Shown here piece after piece: positions 61,901 through 64,000 of a stretch of DNA of 64,000 nt. Source of the stretch: Paenibacillus camerounensis. Its GTDB lineage: Bacteria; Bacillota; Bacilli; Paenibacillales; Paenibacillaceae. The stretch is from positions 1 to 64,000 of the forward strand of contig NZ_CCDG010000022.1 in the NCBI RefSeq assembly GCF_000723885.1, given 5' to 3'. Position numbers and translations under genes: made by a program. Position 1 is the first letter of the stretch; each line of letters opens with the position of its first letter. The notes below the pieces were generated by a model. The model was not told the origin of the DNA. It was given only the letters and a program-made list of their open reading frames with translations, and did no database searches.

Positions 61901-64000
61901 AGGTGCAGCTGACTCCGGGTGATGTGACGGTTCAGGTTGATCAATTGTTTGGGGCAACGGAATATCAATATAATATTCATTTTGCGCCGGGAACGCTTAA
62001 GGCCGGTACCCTTACAGAGCTTGCTCCGCAGTCCATCCAGGGGCTGGATATTGTAGGGCTGAAGGATGGAAAGCTGGTTCGTGCTGCAGGCGTGAACACA
62101 CTCGAGATCGGACTCGTTGACAGTGCAGGTAATCAGATCGGACAGATCAAGAAGCCGCAGATTCTGGTTCTCAGCAATGGCGGCTGGTCTAACGGGTACA
62201 AATATGTTACGCCAGAGGCTGCTTCCTATGAGATTCAGAGCGAATCTGGCGTTACGCTGTATTCCAACTCCTCTGTCAGCTATCCGCTGACTGTATACAC
62301 CTATGATTTCACGGGTGACCGTTATAAATATCTGACCAATGGAACGTATATTATCAAAGCTTCACTGGCGCTCGATGGTCAGCAGTATACGTTTAACAAG
62401 AAGATTATTATCGAGTCAACTACAGGTGCCATCGTAGAGCCGGGCGACAATGTGCCAGGGACAGATACGGGCACTGATAACGGCAACGGCAATGGTAATG
62501 GTAACGGAAACGGCACAAACCCCGGCACCAATACCGGCGGAGTTACGCCTGCTCCAACAGCAGCGGGTACTACAGAAAATGTACAGAAGCAGAATGACAA
62601 GCTGCAGGAACTATTGACGAGTACCACCGGTTCAGCGGCAGATAAGGCGGCAGCAGCACAGACAGCCATCAGCAGCATTGCGGATTCGTTCAAATTAGCG
62701 GCAACCGCAGCAGAAGCTGAACAGAACAGCAAGAGTCTCACGCAAGCGATGAATAGTGCATCAGACCTGCTGGCAGCCATTCAGGATGCTGCAGCCAAAC
62801 AGAAGATTGTGGACTCGATTACAGAGCTGGTGGGAAGCGCGCCTTATCTGCTGAGCCAAATGGACAGCTCCGACAAGGCGGTCACAATGGCGAACACGCT
62901 GATTGAGAATGCTGCGGCAGTGCTGAATAATGCGCAGGGAGTATCAGCAGAAGAGTTACAGAAGCTGAAGGCGAACGTCATTACCTCAAGCCAGTCAGCG
63001 CTTAATAAAGCGGGAGAGGTTACGCTTGCCAAAGCGAATGTAACGGTTGAAGGCAATACCGTCTCATCGCAGCTTGATCAATCCCTGATCAGTGCACAGA
63101 TTGAGTCTGCCAAGCAGACCTTGTCGGATCTCTCCAAGAATCTGACCAGTAAGCTGGGGGCAGGAAGTGCCGCAGATCTGAAGGTCGGTATTAAGGTCAA
63201 GGTACCGCCAGTAGAAGAAGGGATTCACAAGCTGAACACTTCACTTCCGTCGGATATCCTGACACTGGTTAAAGAGAATGATCTTTCCGGCCTGACAATC
63301 CAGATGGACCAGACAGCCTTCACGATTGAAGCAGATACCTTCGGTCCCCTGGAAGCAGGACAGACTATTAAACTGGCAGCAGAGGTTGTTGAAAATGCTG
63401 TCGTGAATAGACCTAGCCAGGCTGATCCGCTGGCCAGTATTCCGGTAATGGAATTCAGTGCATTTGTAGGATCCGAGCAGGTCAAGAGCTTCAATAAACC
63501 AATTGATGTGACGTTTGATGTGTCGGCAATTGATACATCCAAATACTCCGAAGCTAACCTGGAGAATCTGACTGTGTATCTATTGAATGAGGAGAGTCTT
63601 ACATGGGAGGCTGTCGGCGGCAAATATGACCCTGTCACCCGGACAGTGACAGCACCAAGAGGACACTTCAGTAAATATACGGTTATGCTGGCTAAGGCTG
63701 CATTCACAGATGTAGCGGCAAGCCACTGGGCCGTACAGGAAATTAACTATCTGCTGAATAAGGGGATTCTGGATCAGACTGCACAGTTCCGTCCGGCGAA
63801 TGCCGTTACACGCCAGGAATTTGCAGCCATGATTGCCCGGGCGTATGGACTTAGCGGTGAAGGTCTGACGTTGCCGTTCAAGGATATTGCCTCAGCCGAT
63901 CCATATTATCATGAGATTGCAGCTGCCTATGCGGCTGGCATTATTACCGGCAAATCGGCAACGGTATTCGAGCCGGAGGCAACCATTACCCGCGAAGAGA
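58996..64000 (+). CDS. Giant SLH-domain surface protein (3' end outside window)
   Basis: An uninterrupted frame of 1,668 codons to the window edge, starting at ATG 58996 with TTAGGAG 8 bp upstream. The signal peptide is about residues 1-28 (VSLILILMLSVVNVIGVSAA). Residues about 30-1150 are beta-rich, repetitive in style, with carboxypeptidase-like/Ig-like stretches (GVAISRYGELLGVTDAQGKF). An Asn/Gly/Thr linker (NGNGNGNGNGNG, about 1160-1175) precedes a helical region (about 1190-1360), another beta domain and SLH domains from about 1570 (FTDVAASHWAVQEINYLL; FKDIASADPYYHEI). A third SLH domain is presumably beyond the edge. It should be anchored to the wall through pyruvylated polysaccharide. 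Confidence 0.92.
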   Translation, partial: MYSRNFRRAVSLILILMLSVVNVIGVSAASLKAGVATNIKQPDGNHNITVNSVVDVTYKDLKTLQEVTFILSKDGAEINRQVKSRGEAKLTVLDAVYSSLEYSSIPFDGLKAGEEYLLHAEFEGMEGTVATAPQSIHVPAATGIEVVVERMAKDSDTYVKAVNDEIRSDDTNIRLTILKNGVPAVQEQVGVWSYYSSTSFTTDAYGQIQLKGKNSFRFNSSVIFVMLMQGSDQYEVKPVYVADLQQAGTYTAAIRYLGADGKLLHTQNASSSSWPSGVANRYGVAGLDVLVLKTGVIAGSYSSHVVTEDRTYLFQVSQSALYSSVDGVHKAIIEDASDYSRLNLHYTWDNNPVRLESYSLIDNNQYKQINASNTVFRSPAIYVKKNKEYEITAVGVIEGTNDKVVYRNQIKPVEAVAEVTAAANQADYSVLNLQVPKQSSGDGQVQLSYLNTKFNYSQVSTSLPATGGKVYVRKGEELHRLTSNIAASATSQSNNNNRIVLKDFFTPEDSEYSLQGGSTYTARIDVVVPDTSYYGQDELRGEVVLGESVENQVVMTDEYGNVIDLNSTYKLSITDESGKVLSNDSLYWTTEEQNGHPVRINQRDWKPVNAGSYKVQLFPNVYSGGQYINGELLAEADLKVLPKNEFDVEIRGKDGKLVDLVDKPYLTVDQAKQVTVTVRKHVTGGQGELQAGVAISRYGELLGVTDAQGKFVIPAEQSTYLGELMFKKPAFLFKKVKVAVINPQTEAVIRVRGLDKAEGSSYTGGVPLDYASVQAITKNKDGSYTRGSYFISTSEAQAILVVDSPSIVGVDFIRYNRSYTGVESKYGYYMFGSIQTEPGKDYSLVLDARQELQEVSKVLLDRPAEDLSVVRSDLAGADNVPYVIDSNAPGENYFYATEGTYSMLAQTANETFVYRDGVVIGAGDNTLSLDVQASELATLVAPESGTIYGVEYSTPYQSKLHSYAHNADQVQLTPGDVTVQVDQLFGATEYQYNIHFAPGTLKAGTLTELAPQSIQGLDIVGLKDGKLVRAAGVNTLEIGLVDSAGNQIGQIKKPQILVLSNGGWSNGYKYVTPEAASYEIQSESGVTLYSNSSVSYPLTVYTYDFTGDRYKYLTNGTYIIKASLALDGQQYTFNKKIIIESTTGAIVEPGDNVPGTDTGTDNGNGNGNGNGNGTNPGTNTGGVTPAPTAAGTTENVQKQNDKLQELLTSTTGSAADKAAAAQTAISSIADSFKLAATAAEAEQNSKSLTQAMNSASDLLAAIQDAAAKQKIVDSITELVGSAPYLLSQMDSSDKAVTMANTLIENAAAVLNNAQGVSAEELQKLKANVITSSQSALNKAGEVTLAKANVTVEGNTVSSQLDQSLISAQIESAKQTLSDLSKNLTSKLGAGSAADLKVGIKVKVPPVEEGIHKLNTSLPSDILTLVKENDLSGLTIQMDQTAFTIEADTFGPLEAGQTIKLAAEVVENAVVNRPSQADPLASIPVMEFSAFVGSEQVKSFNKPIDVTFDVSAIDTSKYSEANLENLTVYLLNEESLTWEAVGGKYDPVTRTVTAPRGHFSKYTVMLAKAAFTDVAASHWAVQEINYLLNKGILDQTAQFRPANAVTRQEFAAMIARAYGLSGEGLTLPFKDIASADPYYHEIAAAYAAGIITGKSATVFEPEATITREE

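Overview
The window looks like chromosomal DNA of an endospore-forming member of the Bacillales, most likely a Paenibacillus. The evidence is the tig-clpP-clpX, lonB and lon-yihA(engB) gene orders, a GerA-type spore germination operon, a BclB-type collagen-like exosporium protein, SLH-domain S-layer proteins, strong GGAGG ribosome binding sites and a T-box leader. The genus call is inference from gene content and style; no 16S rRNA gene is present. No transposase, integrase, prophage or CRISPR array was seen.

Layout. 0-2.5 kb: a divergent arginyl-tRNA synthetase on the minus strand behind a T-box leader whose apparent specifier codon is CGC (Arg). 2.5-4.5 kb: a small membrane protein, then two tandem genes sharing one N-terminal domain; the second adds a collagen-like repeat and a BclB C-terminal domain. 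4.7-11.6 kb, minus strand: a thioredoxin-fold protein, a SWIM/SNF2 helicase, and an ABC exporter-TetR operon with a perfect palindrome at its promoter. 11.6-12.2 kb: a gene-free stretch with a 51-bp hairpin minisatellite and an AT-rich simple repeat. 12.2-17.2 kb: a lipoprotein, a stalk/propeller secreted protein and pstS-pstC-pstA without pstB. 17.4-20.7 kb: a FapA-type protein, tRNA-Arg(TCT) with a decayed duplicate, and a YsoA-like protein apparently starting at ATT. 20.7-25.6 kb: tig, clpP, clpX, ispG. 25.7-29.8 kb, minus strand: a four-gene germinant receptor operon in the order A-C-D-B. 29.9-36.2 kb: lonB, two tiny genes, lon, yihA and an unrecognised protein.

36.3-56.7 kb is a co-directional surface polysaccharide locus: PHP-type tyrosine phosphatase, an S-layer protein, a Wzz-like adaptor, a BY-kinase, a CapD-like dehydratase, two unrecognised exported or membrane proteins, an initiating sugar transferase, then a strongly AT-rich core (epimerase, three glycosyltransferases, acetyltransferase, Wzy-like polymerase, pyruvyltransferase-like enzyme, Wzx flippase), and finally rfbA-rfbC-rfbB and a YdcF-like protein. 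It has the logic of a Wzx/Wzy pathway controlled by tyrosine phosphorylation. Embedding an SLH protein and a pyruvyltransferase in it suggests a link to S-layer anchoring or glycosylation. 56.8-64 kb: a 51-aa gene ending inside its terminator, a chemoreceptor on the minus strand, an intergenic region with Spo0A-box-like sites, and the first 1,668 codons of a giant SLH-domain surface protein that runs off the window.

Main points for a second look: the S-layer/polysaccharide locus with its undescribed protein pair and foreign-looking core; pstSCA without pstB and with a PstS lacking a lipobox cysteine; the ATT start; the tRNA-Arg pseudogene; the hairpin minisatellite; the A-C-D-B germination operon; and the divergent T-box ArgS.
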